Assembly (NCBI GenBank): GCA_016125405.1
Contig: WGLW01000022.1
Coordinates: forward strand, 62,001-126,000
Length of the DNA: 64,000 bases
Origin: Alphaproteobacteria bacterium
GTDB taxonomy: Bacteria > Pseudomonadota > Alphaproteobacteria > Caulobacterales > Hyphomonadaceae
Direction: 5' to 3'
This document shows positions 52,366-62,114 of this stretch, one piece after another; within the stretch, counting starts at the first letter, position 1, and the number at the start of each line of letters is the position of its first letter. The notes below the pieces were generated by a model that saw nothing but the letters and a program-made list of their open reading frames with translations, was not told the DNA's origin and searched no databases. The position numbers and the translations under genes were made by a program.

Positions 52366-52521
52366 ATGGGCGGGATCATCCTCGTCTTCATCGTGGCCCT
52401 GCTGGTGGTCATCCTGCTGACGCCGGCGATGAAGGCGCGCGCCCGCGCCCGCCGCGAAAGGCTGCGCCGCGACCGGCCAGACGCCGTGATCGAGCATCTC
52501 GAGGACCACCGACGGCGCTAG
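52366..52521 (+). CDS. 51-aa single-TM small protein
   Basis: MGGIILVFIVALLVVILLTPAMKARARARRERLRRDRPDAVIEHLEDHRRR; below the ORF-track length cutoff. Confidence 0.5.
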   Translation: MGGIILVFIVALLVVILLTPAMKARARARRERLRRDRPDAVIEHLEDHRRR

Positions 52522-52593
52522 ACGCCGCCCGGACTGGCGTTTTGTCCGGCATTTCCCTAAGCAGGGCCCGAAGAACCAGACCGGAACCCGCCC

Positions 52594-53517
52594 ATGGCCC
52601 GCGCCGCATCCCAGCAGAAGTCCGCACCGGCAGGCGAGACCTATCCGAAGCCGAAGAGCTTTCAGGACATCATCCTGACCCTCTCGAACTACTGGTCCTC
52701 GAAAGGTTGCGCGATCCTGCAGCCCTACGACATGGAAGTCGGCGCCGGCACGCTTCATCCGGCCACGACACTGCGTGCGCTGGGGCCGAAGCCCTGGTAC
52801 GCCGCCTATCCGCAGCCCTCGCGCCGTCCCAAGGACGGGCGCTATGGCGACAACCCCAACCGGCTGCAGCACTATTACCAGTATCAGGTGATCCTGAAGC
52901 CCAACCCGCCGGACATTCAGGACCTCTATCTCGAAAGTCTCTACCGCATCGGCATCGACCCGAAGGTGCACGACATCCGTTTCGTCGAGGACGACTGGGA
53001 AAACCCCACTGTCGGCGCCTGGGGCCTTGGCTGGGAAGTCTGGTGCGACGGCATGGAAGTTTCGCAGTTCACCTACTTCCAGCAGGTCGGCGGCCTCGAC
53101 GTGCGTCCGGTCTCCGGCGAACTCACCTATGGCCTTGAACGGCTGGCGATGTACGTCTTCGGCGTCGACCGCGTCTACGACCTGCCGTTCAACGATCCGC
53201 AGTCGCCCTATCCCTTGAAGTACGGCGACGTGTTCCTTGAGAACGAAAAGCAGCAGTCGGCCTACAACTTCGAATACGCCGACACCGAAATCCTGCAGCG
53301 CTGGTTCTCGGACTGCGAAACAGTCTGCAAGAAACTCCTGTCGCTCGAAAAGCCGCTGCCGCTGCCCGCCTACGAACAGGCGCTGAAAGCCAGCCACATC
53401 TTCAACCTGCTGGACGCCCGCGGCGTCATTTCTCCGACGGAGCGTCAGTCCTTCATCGCCCGCGTGCGCGATCTGGCGAAGGGCAGTGCGGAGGCGTGGG
53501 AGGCCAGCCAGCGATAG
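52594..53517 (+). CDS. glyQ: Glycyl-tRNA synthetase alpha subunit
   Basis: [64 protein letters not shown]. Confidence 0.98.
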   Translation: MARAASQQKSAPAGETYPKPKSFQDIILTLSNYWSSKGCAILQPYDMEVGAGTLHPATTLRALGPKPWYAAYPQPSRRPKDGRYGDNPNRLQHYYQYQVILKPNPPDIQDLYLESLYRIGIDPKVHDIRFVEDDWENPTVGAWGLGWEVWCDGMEVSQFTYFQQVGGLDVRPVSGELTYGLERLAMYVFGVDRVYDLPFNDPQSPYPLKYGDVFLENEKQQSAYNFEYADTEILQRWFSDCETVCKKLLSLEKPLPLPAYEQALKASHIFNLLDARGVISPTERQSFIARVRDLAKGSAEAWEASQR

Positions 53518-53540
53518 GCGGCGGAAGCGGAGCGCATCTG

Positions 53541-54026
53541 ATGCGGACGGCCAGGCTTGCGTTCAGCCTGTTGCTTCTGGCGCTGGCAGCCTGTTCGCGC
53601 ACTCCCGTGGCGCAGACGCCCGAGCAAAGGTTCCAGCAGGATATGGCCGCGGCGACCGCCGAGGCGCGCGCGCATCTGGGCTATTTCTGGCGTCATGAAA
53701 GCGCGCCGGAGGACTCCGAATACGATTTCCGGCTGAAGGTTTCGCTCCCGCGGCGCGACGGCCAGCCCGGCGACGCGCAGGTCTGGGTTGAAGCGGTCGC
53801 GAAGGAAGGCGGCGCCTATTCCGGCCAGCTCGCCGCAGAAACGGCCGAGCTTCCCGGCGTCGAACGCGGCGAGACGGTGGACTTCACCGAGGCGCAGATC
53901 ATCGACTGGTCGTTCGTCAGCGCTGAAAGGCTCTATGGCCACTACACCACACGCGTCCTGCTTCCGCGCATGCCGCCCGAACGCGCCGATGCAATGCGCT
54001 CCATGCTGGCCGAAAATCCCGACTGA
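53541..54026 (+). CDS. DUF2314-like lipoprotein
   Basis: LLLALAACSRTP lipobox; VDFTEAQIIDWSFVSAERLYGHYTTRVLL. Confidence 0.75.
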   Translation: MRTARLAFSLLLLALAACSRTPVAQTPEQRFQQDMAAATAEARAHLGYFWRHESAPEDSEYDFRLKVSLPRRDGQPGDAQVWVEAVAKEGGAYSGQLAAETAELPGVERGETVDFTEAQIIDWSFVSAERLYGHYTTRVLLPRMPPERADAMRSMLAENPD

Positions 54027-54119
54027 CAGGGCCCCAGACTGACGGGGCCAAGGTCCGGCGGGCTAGGGCGGATCGCGCGCACATGTTAGGTCTGTCCCCT
54101 GCTGCTTGGGGAGACACAG

Positions 54120-54893
54120 ATGAAACGCCTGCTGGTTGCGTGCGCGATTCTTGCCATGTCCGCCGCTTGTTCGCCGACCCCGGCTGCGCCGGAAGAGCCG
54201 TTCGCGATACCGCTTCCGACCATTACCATCTATCATATTGAGGGCCGGCGTTCGGAACGGATCGTCTGGCTGATGGAGGAGCTGGGGCTGCCCTATACCC
54301 TGGAGTTCAAGCGCGGCGACATCGCCGGCTCCATGGCGGCGATCCGCGCCGTCAATCCCGGCATGCCCGTTGCGCCCACGGTGCTCTATGGCGATCAGGT
54401 GCTGACGGAATCGGGCGCCATCATTGAACTGATCCTCAACCGGCATGCGCCCGGCGAGCTGATGCCGCCGCTGGAAAGCCGCGATTATCCCGCCGCGCTG
54501 ATGTGGATGCATCACGCGGAAGGGTCGCTCGCCAGCCGCGCCATCGCCGATTACCGCGTCTGGATGATCCAGCCGCCCAAGGCGCGCTCCCCGCTGGTGG
54601 ACACCGAAGCCGAGGTGCAGTTCGCGGAGGATTTTCTCGGCAAGCATCCATGGTTCGGCGGCGCGGAATTCTCGGCGGCCGACATCATGATGGTGTTTCC
54701 GCTCAACTTCGCCATGGAGCTCAACATTGTCGACAAGGCGCAGTTCCCGAACATCGCCGAATGGAAGAAGCGGATCGAGGCGCGGCCCGCCTATCAGGCC
54801 ATGCTCGCCGCGGCCCGGCCCGACGGCATGATCGGATCGCTGCCGCCGCTTCCCCAGCATGCGCCATCCGGACAACGTGCGGATCCAACTTGA
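54120..54893 (+). CDS. Glutathione S-transferase-fold protein with export/lipoprotein-like leader
   Basis: MKRLLVACAILAMSAACSPTPAAPEEP leader then ITIYHIEGRRSERIVWLMEELGLPYTLEFKRGD...VLTESGAIIELILNRH. Confidence 0.9.
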   Translation: MKRLLVACAILAMSAACSPTPAAPEEPFAIPLPTITIYHIEGRRSERIVWLMEELGLPYTLEFKRGDIAGSMAAIRAVNPGMPVAPTVLYGDQVLTESGAIIELILNRHAPGELMPPLESRDYPAALMWMHHAEGSLASRAIADYRVWMIQPPKARSPLVDTEAEVQFAEDFLGKHPWFGGAEFSAADIMMVFPLNFAMELNIVDKAQFPNIAEWKKRIEARPAYQAMLAAARPDGMIGSLPPLPQHAPSGQRADPT

Positions 54894-54905
54894 GATTTTT
54901 CTGAT

Positions 54906-55283
54906 ATGTCCGAACCCATTCCCCGCATCGTCATTGCCGCCTACAGGCCGAAACCGGGCAAGGCCGCTCTGCTGCTGGCCGAAGTGCGCGACCATCACGC
55001 GCTGTTGCGGTCAGAGGGTCTCGCCACGGATCGCGCGCCGGTCATCATGCATGGCCGGGACGGAACGATTGTCGAGGTGTTCGAATGGGCCTCGCCAGCG
55101 GCGATCGAGGAGGCGCACGCCAATCCCCGCGTGAAGGCCATGTGGGACCGCTTCTTCGCGGTCTCCGAGGCTGTGCCGATCGCGCAGGTCGCCGAGGCCG
55201 CTTCGATGTTTGCGGAGTTCACGCCTGTCGAGTTTGACCACACGCGCCAGCCCGATGTCGCGCCGTCGCAGCGCGCCGAGTAG
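54906..55283 (+). CDS. Antibiotic biosynthesis monooxygenase-like (dimeric alpha-beta barrel) protein
   Basis: IVIAAYRPKPGKAALLLAEVRDHHALLRSEGLATDRAPVIMHGRDGTIVEVFEWAS. Confidence 0.65.
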   Translation: MSEPIPRIVIAAYRPKPGKAALLLAEVRDHHALLRSEGLATDRAPVIMHGRDGTIVEVFEWASPAAIEEAHANPRVKAMWDRFFAVSEAVPIAQVAEAASMFAEFTPVEFDHTRQPDVAPSQRAE

Positions 55284-55295
55284 GCTGGGGCCGAG

Positions 55296-56375
55296 TCAGG
55301 GCGTCCTTGCCGTCGGGCGATTGCCGATCGCACGGTGGTAGAGGTCGCGCACAAGGTTGCGCGATGGAATCTCGAAGAATCGATAACTCAGCAGGCTGGC
55401 GAGCATGGTTCCGGCAACCGCAACAATCAGGAAGAGCGCCGCTTCAGCATAGGTTGCGCCAAGCAGCAGTCCCAGCCCCGGGCCAGTAACGGCGAATACC
55501 AGCGGATGCAGCAGGTAGGCGGAATAACTGGCGTCGCCGAGCGCCTTCAGCGTGGGAATCTTCGCTGGCGGCAGCGAGAGATCCAGCGTTACGACGCCCA
55601 GCACGACCAGCGCGGCCGGAATCCCCCAGAGAAGCGGGCGGGTCCAGTTCGAAACCGGAAATCCCGTATCCGCGGATTCCGGCAGGAGGACCGTTGCAAG
55701 CAAGGCCGTTGCGCCGACCAGAATGAGCGTCCAGGCCGGCAGACGCTTGAGCATGGGTCCGACAACCGGCGAGCGCATGCCGGTGGCGATCAGGCAACCA
55801 TAGATGAAATCGTAGAGGATTGGCTGCGCGTAGAAAGTGAGCGGCGAGTTTTGCGGTGCAAGCAGACCGACAACAAATACCGCCGTCATGAGCGCCGATA
55901 GAACAAGCAGACGAAACCGGGCCGCCGCCAGCATCGAGATTGCGAACAGCAGGTAGAACAGCATCTCCCAGTTCAGCGTCCAGCCAAGAAAAAGGATTGG
56001 TTTCAGCTCTCCGAGGGCGTCCCGGTGAGGAACAAAGGCGAGGCTGGCGAGAATGCTGTGCAGATCGAATGACACGCCGGGCAGCAGCCAGGGCCTGATT
56101 GCGGCGAGCGTGAGCGCGGCAAAGGTCGCGGCCCAGTATAGCGGCACGATTCGGGCGATGCGGTTGACGATGAACGTCGGCGGCGTTTCGCGCGAGCCGG
56201 CGACATAGACCATGATGAAACCGCTTATGACGAAGAACAGTCCGACTCCGGCGGCCCCGACGGTCATACGCGGAATGCCAAGCTCTTCCGCGTGTAGCCC
56301 CTCGAAGCAGTGGAACAGCACAACCATGTAGGCTGCGACAGCTCTCAGCGCCTGCAGTCGGTTCAGCATCTGCAA
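55296..56375 (-). CDS. Acyltransferase family 3 (OafA/YrhL-like)
   Basis: LNRLQALRAVAAYMVVLFHCFEGLH, FFVISGFIMVYVAGSRETPPTFIVNRIARIVPLYW. Confidence 0.95.
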   Translation of the reverse strand: MQMLNRLQALRAVAAYMVVLFHCFEGLHAEELGIPRMTVGAAGVGLFFVISGFIMVYVAGSRETPPTFIVNRIARIVPLYWAATFAALTLAAIRPWLLPGVSFDLHSILASLAFVPHRDALGELKPILFLGWTLNWEMLFYLLFAISMLAAARFRLLVLSALMTAVFVVGLLAPQNSPLTFYAQPILYDFIYGCLIATGMRSPVVGPMLKRLPAWTLILVGATALLATVLLPESADTGFPVSNWTRPLLWGIPAALVVLGVVTLDLSLPPAKIPTLKALGDASYSAYLLHPLVFAVTGPGLGLLLGATYAEAALFLIVAVAGTMLASLLSYRFFEIPSRNLVRDLYHRAIGNRPTARTP

Positions 56376-56486
56376 TCCTCGGCCCAGCGCCGTCTCGCCG
56401 CCCCGCGACAGCCCTGCGAAGGATTGCAGTAAATGTGCCTTCAGGCCGGATTAACCGTAACTGGGCCGGAAGATTCTAGGCCCCGC

Positions 56487-56999
56487 TCAGCCCGCCGGCC
56501 GCAGGAAGTCGCGCTTGCCCAGCACGACGCCGTTATGGCGCAGGATGTCGTAGGCGGTCGCCGAATGGAAATAGAGGTTGGGCAGGATCATGCCGAGCAG
56601 GAACTGCCCGCAGGTGACGCTCATCTCCTGGCCCGGTCCGATCGGCACGGATATGGTTGTGTCGGTGCGCTTGTCGATCGCGGCTGAGTCCTGCGCCTGA
56701 CAGAAGGCGTTGGCCTTGGTGATGCGGTCCTGCAATTGCGCGAACGTGGTTTCGGTGTCCGGAAAGCTCGGCAGGTCTGCGCCCGCGAGCCGGGCCGATC
56801 CGCGGGTCACCTGATCGCAGGCGATCTGCACCTGCCGCGTCAGCGGAAACATGTCGGGATAGAGCCGGAAGCCGAGGAACACGTCCTCGGGAATCTTCAG
56901 GCTGGCCGCGTGGTCGGCGCCCTTCTTCAGAACACTCGAGAGAGCGCCAAGCGTCTGTGCGCTGGTGGATTTCAGAACGGTCGAGGTGGTGATGGGCAT
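56487..56999 (-). CDS. DUF1993-like protein
   Basis: EDVFLGFRLYPDMFPLTRQVQIACDQVTRGSARLAG...FYFHSATAYDILRHNGVVLGKRDFL-type sequence. Confidence 0.88.
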   Translation of the reverse strand: MPITTSTVLKSTSAQTLGALSSVLKKGADHAASLKIPEDVFLGFRLYPDMFPLTRQVQIACDQVTRGSARLAGADLPSFPDTETTFAQLQDRITKANAFCQAQDSAAIDKRTDTTISVPIGPGQEMSVTCGQFLLGMILPNLYFHSATAYDILRHNGVVLGKRDFLRPAG

Positions 57000-57111
57000 G
57001 GTGGAATCCCCGCATGCAACGGCAACAATGCGCTGGGTGATAGCGCGTCGAAACGGCCTCCGCACCAAGGATATTTTTGGCCGTGGGTGGTTGTATGCGC
57101 GTCCAGCGCCC

Positions 57112-58065
57112 CTATTTGGGGACGCCCGCGGCGCGGACCGGAACGCTGATGTTGCAGAGCCCGATGCGGCCCACGGGATGGTGGTAGAACGCGTCCTTCC
57201 GCCAGCGCCGCGAATTCACCAGCGTCGCGAAGCTGTCGCTGTCTGTCCGCATCACTTCCAGATTGGTGCGCTGCGCTTCCGGCACGTCGGCTGCGACCTT
57301 GATGTCGGCGAAATGCACATACTCCTGCGGCGTCTTGTAGAAGCCGATCTCGCCCGTGCCCCGGGGCAGGGACGACAGAAGCTCCATGCCCTGCACGACG
57401 CGCCCCAGCACGGTGATGTTGCGGTCCAGCATGCGCGGGCTCTGGCCGATGATGGCGTAAAGTTCCGTGCCGCCGCCTGAATCATCGTCGTTGTCGCGGC
57501 CAACTCCCACTGTGCCGTAGCAATGCGTCAGCCACATCGAGGTCGCGTCGCGCGCGGCGGCGAAGCCGTTCGAGAAACCAACCTCCGGCGCATAGGTGTC
57601 CGGGTCCGGCAACACGGTGAACGGAACATCCGGATCGCGCGGGCGCGTGAACTCGCCTTTCAGCGTGGCCTTGCCGACCTTCGGCGGACGCGGCGGATCG
57701 ATGCCCTGCGACCACTGGGCGACGTAGTTGTCCTGCACGCGCGTCACAGCGCCGTTGACGAAATACCCCTCGCGCGACAGCACCTTCACATTGGCCACGT
57801 GGTTGGGCGCGAACTGCGGCGCCATTTCGATCACCACACGTCCCACCGGAAAGTCCATGTAGAGCGTGGTTTCGGGGTCAAGCGCGCGCCATTCCTCAGG
57901 CTTCGACGCCGCGACGATATCGGCGACGGACGGCGTCAGCCCTTCAGGCGGTCCGGGGATCGCGGGTGCAGACGGCGCAGCGGCTGCGGTCTCGGGCGTG
58001 GGAGCAGGCCTGGAGCAGGCGGCGGCAAGAAGCGGCAGGGCCAGAAGGCCACAAACGACGCGCAT
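57112..58065 (-). CDS. Cyclophilin-type peptidyl-prolyl isomerase lipoprotein
   Basis: [14 protein letters not shown] lipobox; [43 protein letters not shown]. Confidence 0.87.
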   Translation of the reverse strand: MRVVCGLLALPLLAAACSRPAPTPETAAAAPSAPAIPGPPEGLTPSVADIVAASKPEEWRALDPETTLYMDFPVGRVVIEMAPQFAPNHVANVKVLSREGYFVNGAVTRVQDNYVAQWSQGIDPPRPPKVGKATLKGEFTRPRDPDVPFTVLPDPDTYAPEVGFSNGFAAARDATSMWLTHCYGTVGVGRDNDDDSGGGTELYAIIGQSPRMLDRNITVLGRVVQGMELLSSLPRGTGEIGFYKTPQEYVHFADIKVAADVPEAQRTNLEVMRTDSDSFATLVNSRRWRKDAFYHHPVGRIGLCNISVPVRAAGVPK

Positions 58066-58219
58066 GGATCATGCTCCCCTCGAACGTCGCCATGATGTCC
58101 GATGTCGCCGCGCGCGGCAAACCGCACGCGATGAGACGCCGTCCCTTGCCGGACGGCGTCTCGCCGATGCGCCGCAAGCGTGACCGGGGAGGAAGCGGTT
58201 ACGGCGCTCCGGAGCGTCT

Positions 58220-58567
58220 TCAGCCGCGATACTCGCCGTTCTGCCAGTAGGTGCGGCCGTTCGCGTGGTCCACGTAGTAGTACCGGTCCGCGCGGTTGTC
58301 GTAATGGAGGTCGGACCGGCTCGCGACCTGCTTGCCGCCGACGAAACAGCCGCCCTGTTCGCGGCATCCGGTGTAGGCGCCGATGCCGGCCCCGATGGCG
58401 CCGCCGATCAGCGCGCCCTGTACGTCGTTTTTCGCGACGGCCGCGCCAGCCGCCGCGCCGATAGCGCCGCCGATCGCTGCGTTGCGTTCAACTGGCGACG
58501 GGTTGGATGCGCACGCCGCCAGCGACAGGCTGGCGACAGCTGCGCAAAGGGGAATGCGGGGATTCAT
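58220..58567 (-). CDS. Glycine-zipper lipoprotein
   Basis: ASLSLAACASNP lipobox; AAIGGAIGAAAGAAVAKNDVQGALIGGAIGAGIGAYTG. Confidence 0.8.
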   Translation of the reverse strand: MNPRIPLCAAVASLSLAACASNPSPVERNAAIGGAIGAAAGAAVAKNDVQGALIGGAIGAGIGAYTGCREQGGCFVGGKQVASRSDLHYDNRADRYYYVDHANGRTYWQNGEYRG

Positions 58568-58663
58568 GAAAGGTCCTCGTGTTGCTGAATGATTTCAGTT
58601 CACCAACGATGCGCGTCAAAGGCGGTTCCGTTACGCGCCGTTTAAGGGCAGGCGGTTGACTCT

Positions 58664-58686
58664 CAGTTGCGAAACGTTCTCAACTG
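58664..58686. promoter_or_regulatory. Near-palindrome CAGTTGCGAAACGTTCTCAACTG upstream of the DUF6607-like gene
   Basis: 23-nt element with 9 of 11 position pairs complementary; follows TTGACT (58656-58661). Confidence 0.4.
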
Positions 58687-58714
58687 GGCAATCCCGACCG
58701 AATGGAGACCCGGA

Positions 58715-59725
58715 ATGCCCAGAGCAGCGATACAGACATTTCTGGCATGCGCTGCGCTTCTGGCTGTCTCGTCCTGCGCCACGCCGACTGCGGCAGTCGA
58801 TCAGGTTGGCTCTCCGACGCCGAACCTCCAGGCGCAATACGAGAGCGACCGGCGCGCCATCCTGTCGATGGCGGGCACGTTCGACGTGACCTTCGATTTC
58901 AGGGAAACCGTCGCGGTGGCGCCGGGCTACAAGCTCGCCCCCGAGAAGAAGACCGGCGGCGATGAAGTCGTCAGCGTCATCGCGGACACCGGCCGCTTCA
59001 TCAGCCTTCAGCACATCCTCGTTGTTGGCCCGGCCGACGACCCATCGGTGGTGAAGCACTGGCGGCAGGACTGGGTTTACGAGCCGGCGAAGGCGTTGCG
59101 CTTCAAGGGACGCCATACCTTCGCAATGGAGGCTGTGCCCGGGGAAGCGCGCAAGGGCGCCTGGTCGCAGACAGTCTATCAGGTCGACGACAGTCCACGC
59201 TATGGCGGCGTCGGCCGTTGGGTGCACGACAATGGCGTCTCCACCTGGACCTCGGATCTGTCCTGGCGTCCGCTGCCGCGGCGCGATGACGTCACGCGCC
59301 AGGACTATGATGTGGTGCAGGCGGTCAACCGCCACACCATCACGCCGTGGGGCTGGAGCCACGAGCAGGACAACTCCAAGCTGAGACTGACAGACGTCGG
59401 GCCTCAGGAGATTGTCCGCGAGGTGGGCGTCAACTCCTATCGCCGCTCCGCCACCGTCAACCGCAAGCCGGCGGATGACTACTGGGCGAAGACTGCCGCA
59501 CTCTGGTCAGACGTTCGCAAGGAATGGGCAAGGCTCGAAGCTGATGGCCGGCCGTTCACGGTCACCGACGATCCGCTGGGCACGGAGCTCTATTCACCCG
59601 TGCTCGATGTCGCCGACAATCTCGCGGATGGCGCCATCAGCGAGGAGGAGGCGCGAGATAAAATCGTCGCCATGATCCGCCAGCAGACCAGCGGCCCGGC
59701 GTCGGCTGCGATCGCCGCGAAATAG
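58715..59725 (+). CDS. DUF6607-like lipoprotein
   Basis: LLAVSSCATPT lipobox; ILSMAGTFDVTFDFRETVAVAPGYKL, LQHILVVG..VVKHWRQDWVYEP. Confidence 0.78.
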   Translation: MPRAAIQTFLACAALLAVSSCATPTAAVDQVGSPTPNLQAQYESDRRAILSMAGTFDVTFDFRETVAVAPGYKLAPEKKTGGDEVVSVIADTGRFISLQHILVVGPADDPSVVKHWRQDWVYEPAKALRFKGRHTFAMEAVPGEARKGAWSQTVYQVDDSPRYGGVGRWVHDNGVSTWTSDLSWRPLPRRDDVTRQDYDVVQAVNRHTITPWGWSHEQDNSKLRLTDVGPQEIVREVGVNSYRRSATVNRKPADDYWAKTAALWSDVRKEWARLEADGRPFTVTDDPLGTELYSPVLDVADNLADGAISEEEARDKIVAMIRQQTSGPASAAIAAK

Positions 59726-60142
59726 CTAGAACACCATCTCTACATTGCGGTCCGGCTGCGTGTAGCTGGTGAAGCGCAGCCATGACGGCCGGATGCGGAC
59801 ATAGGTGATGCCCGTCCATTTGAGACGTTCCGGTCCATCCGGAAACGCCTCGAAATAGACGCTGCGCACCCGCTCGAGATCCTCGCCTGTGGGTTCATCC
59901 GCGACGCCTTCATATTGCAACGTGCCGTCGTCGTCCCAGCCGATCACCGCCGAAACATTCGGGTCGCGGCGGATGTTGGCGATCTTGCGGGTGGTATCCA
60001 GCGTGTCGAACACCAGCTCCAGCGCCAGCGTGGCGGCGAAGCCTACGACAGCGGATTCCGGCGCGCCCGAGGATGCGTTGGTCGCGATCACGCCATGCCG
60101 GTTCTCCGTCAGGAAGGCATGTATGTCGGCGCGTGAGGTCAT
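59726..60142 (-). CDS. Pyridoxamine 5'-phosphate oxidase-family protein
   Basis: IHAFLTENRHGVIATNASSGAPESAVVGFAATLALELVFDTLDTTRKIANIRRDPNVSAVIGWDD. Confidence 0.88.
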   Translation of the reverse strand: MTSRADIHAFLTENRHGVIATNASSGAPESAVVGFAATLALELVFDTLDTTRKIANIRRDPNVSAVIGWDDDGTLQYEGVADEPTGEDLERVRSVYFEAFPDGPERLKWTGITYVRIRPSWLRFTSYTQPDRNVEMVF

Positions 60143-60288
60143 GACCGGAATCTAGACCGCCAGTCCCGTGTTTCCAACACTGCGGCCTCCGCATGCCGGG
60201 TTCAAAACTTGACTCCGTCATGCGGCGTGCCGTTGAACGAAAAGCGGGGCGCCTCTGCGCCTGGCGTCAATGGAGACAGGACGAGCGG

Positions 60289-60825
60289 ATGGTTCCGGGC
60301 CGATCATGCGATGGCTGCGTCGTCTGCTGTGTCGTCCCGCCGGTGAAGTCGCCCGAGTTCTCCAAGACCTCGGGCGTCGCCTGCCAGCATTGCGATACGG
60401 CGGCCGGTTGCGCCATCTACGCCACGCGGCCGAACGTCTGCCGCGAGTTCCTGTGCGGCTGGCGCTCGCTGCCATTCCTGGACGACCGCTGGAAGCCGGA
60501 GGCGTGCGGACTGCTTGTCCTGCCCGACAAAAACGACATCCCACTGGACTTCGAACGCCGTGTCGGTTTGGCGATCATCGCCTTCCGCGCGCGCGGCGAC
60601 CTCCAGCATAGGTTCGTCGTCGAGATGCTCGCCGGCCTCGTCGCGGGCAAGGCGCCGGTTTTCCTCTCCGTGCCGGGTCCGCCGGGGTTCGACTTCGCCA
60701 AGACGCTGCTCAATCCATTGCTGGATCAGGCGGTTGAAGCGCGAGACGGCCAGCGGATCGAGGCCGTCCTCACATCAACCTACGACCGTCTGGCCGGGGG
60801 AAGCTTCAGGCCACTGCCGGCCTGA
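60289..60825 (+). CDS. YkgJ-like cysteine-cluster protein
   Basis: CDGCVVCCVVPPVKSPEFSKTSGVACQHCDTAAGCAIYATRPNVCREFLCGW. Confidence 0.78.
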   Translation: MVPGRSCDGCVVCCVVPPVKSPEFSKTSGVACQHCDTAAGCAIYATRPNVCREFLCGWRSLPFLDDRWKPEACGLLVLPDKNDIPLDFERRVGLAIIAFRARGDLQHRFVVEMLAGLVAGKAPVFLSVPGPPGFDFAKTLLNPLLDQAVEARDGQRIEAVLTSTYDRLAGGSFRPLPA

Positions 60826-60847
60826 AGCCCGCCGTGGCCATTTGGCC

Positions 60848-61666
60848 TTAGAGCACGTCCAGCATCTGAGCGACCAGCGGATGGCGCACGACGTCCGAGG
60901 GCTTGAGCCGCACCACGCCGATATCTGCCCGCAACGCTTCCAGCTTGTCCGCCGCCGGCCCCAGGCCGGAGAGTTCGGGCAGCAGGTCGGATTGCGCCGG
61001 ATCGCCGGTGACGATCATCTTGGAATTGGAGCCAAGCCGCGTCAGCAGCATCTTGAGCTGCACGTAGGTGCAGTTCTGCGCCTCGTCGATCACCACAAAG
61101 GCGTTGTTCAGCGTGCGCCCGCGCATGAAGCCCACCGGCGCGATCTCGATCAGCCCGTCGGCCATCATCGCCTTGACCTGTTTCGGCGACATCCGGTCCG
61201 ACAGCGCATCGAAGAGCGGGCGGAGATAGGGCGCCAGCTTCTCTTCCATGTCGCCCGGCAGGAAGCCGAGATTCTCGCCCGCCTCCACCGCCGGCCGGCA
61301 GAGCACGATGCGGCCGATCTTGCCGGCGCGCAGCGCCTCGACCGCCTTGGCGATGGCGAGATAGGTCTTGCCGGTGCCGGCCGGTCCAAGCGCCAGCACC
61401 ATGTTGAAGCGGTCGATGGCGTCCATCAGCTCCGCCTGGCCTTCGGTGCGCGGATGCACGTTCTTCACATAGGCCTGCTCGCGCGGCGTCTCGCGGCGGG
61501 CGTCATGGGCATGTCCGTCATGGCTGCGCTTCTTGCGCCGCATCTGCCGGTCATCCTGATCCGCCGGATCCCAGCCTCCCTCGATGACGTTGAAACGCGG
61601 TCCCTGGTCGGCTTCGTGGCGCATGGATTCAGCGCGGACACGGCGGACTGCGGAACGCTTGGCCAT
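60848..61666 (-). CDS. PhoH-family ATPase
   Basis: MVLALGPAGTGKTYLAIAKAVEAL (Walker A), NAFVVIDEAQNCTYVQLKMLLTRLG (Walker B); start MAKRSAVRR with GAGGGAG upstream. Confidence 0.95.
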   Translation of the reverse strand: MAKRSAVRRVRAESMRHEADQGPRFNVIEGGWDPADQDDRQMRRKKRSHDGHAHDARRETPREQAYVKNVHPRTEGQAELMDAIDRFNMVLALGPAGTGKTYLAIAKAVEALRAGKIGRIVLCRPAVEAGENLGFLPGDMEEKLAPYLRPLFDALSDRMSPKQVKAMMADGLIEIAPVGFMRGRTLNNAFVVIDEAQNCTYVQLKMLLTRLGSNSKMIVTGDPAQSDLLPELSGLGPAADKLEALRADIGVVRLKPSDVVRHPLVAQMLDVL

Positions 61667-62114
61667 CAGGATACTCCCTCGGTTGCTGAGCACAGAGACG
61701 AAAACGCCGCAGGCCTTTGGGGCGCCGCGGCGGTGGAAAACTCGAAAGTGACGTGAGCTGGAGGCGGCGGCGGTCGCCTTTCGGCGAGTGCTGCTGGCGT
61801 GGAGGCGCGGACCGTATCCGGATCCTTCAACCTTTTCCCCGTTCCATCGAAAGGCAGCCCCCATCCGGACCGGCTTTCGAATCTTGCATTGCAACAAGTA
61901 GACTAGTTCGTGCTTAACGGAACCATAATTCCGCATCGCCGGACGAGCCTGAATAAATGAATGTTTCGCGACAATATGCCAAAAGACCGCGCACCGCCGC
62001 TGCATTGGGAGTCGTTTTCTTCGCACGGCGGTTTTGCGCGAGAGTTTGGTTGTTCGCGGAAGAATCAGGCCGCGGCGCAGGCGGCGATGCGGCGAGCGAA
62101 TCGGGAGAGTGACG

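Noticed and set aside
61667-62026. N-terminal extension of PhoH to 62026 as in the ORF track
   Set aside because: Extension reads as non-coding; MAKRSAVRR at 61666 has a good Shine-Dalgarno (GAGGGAG) and fits the family.
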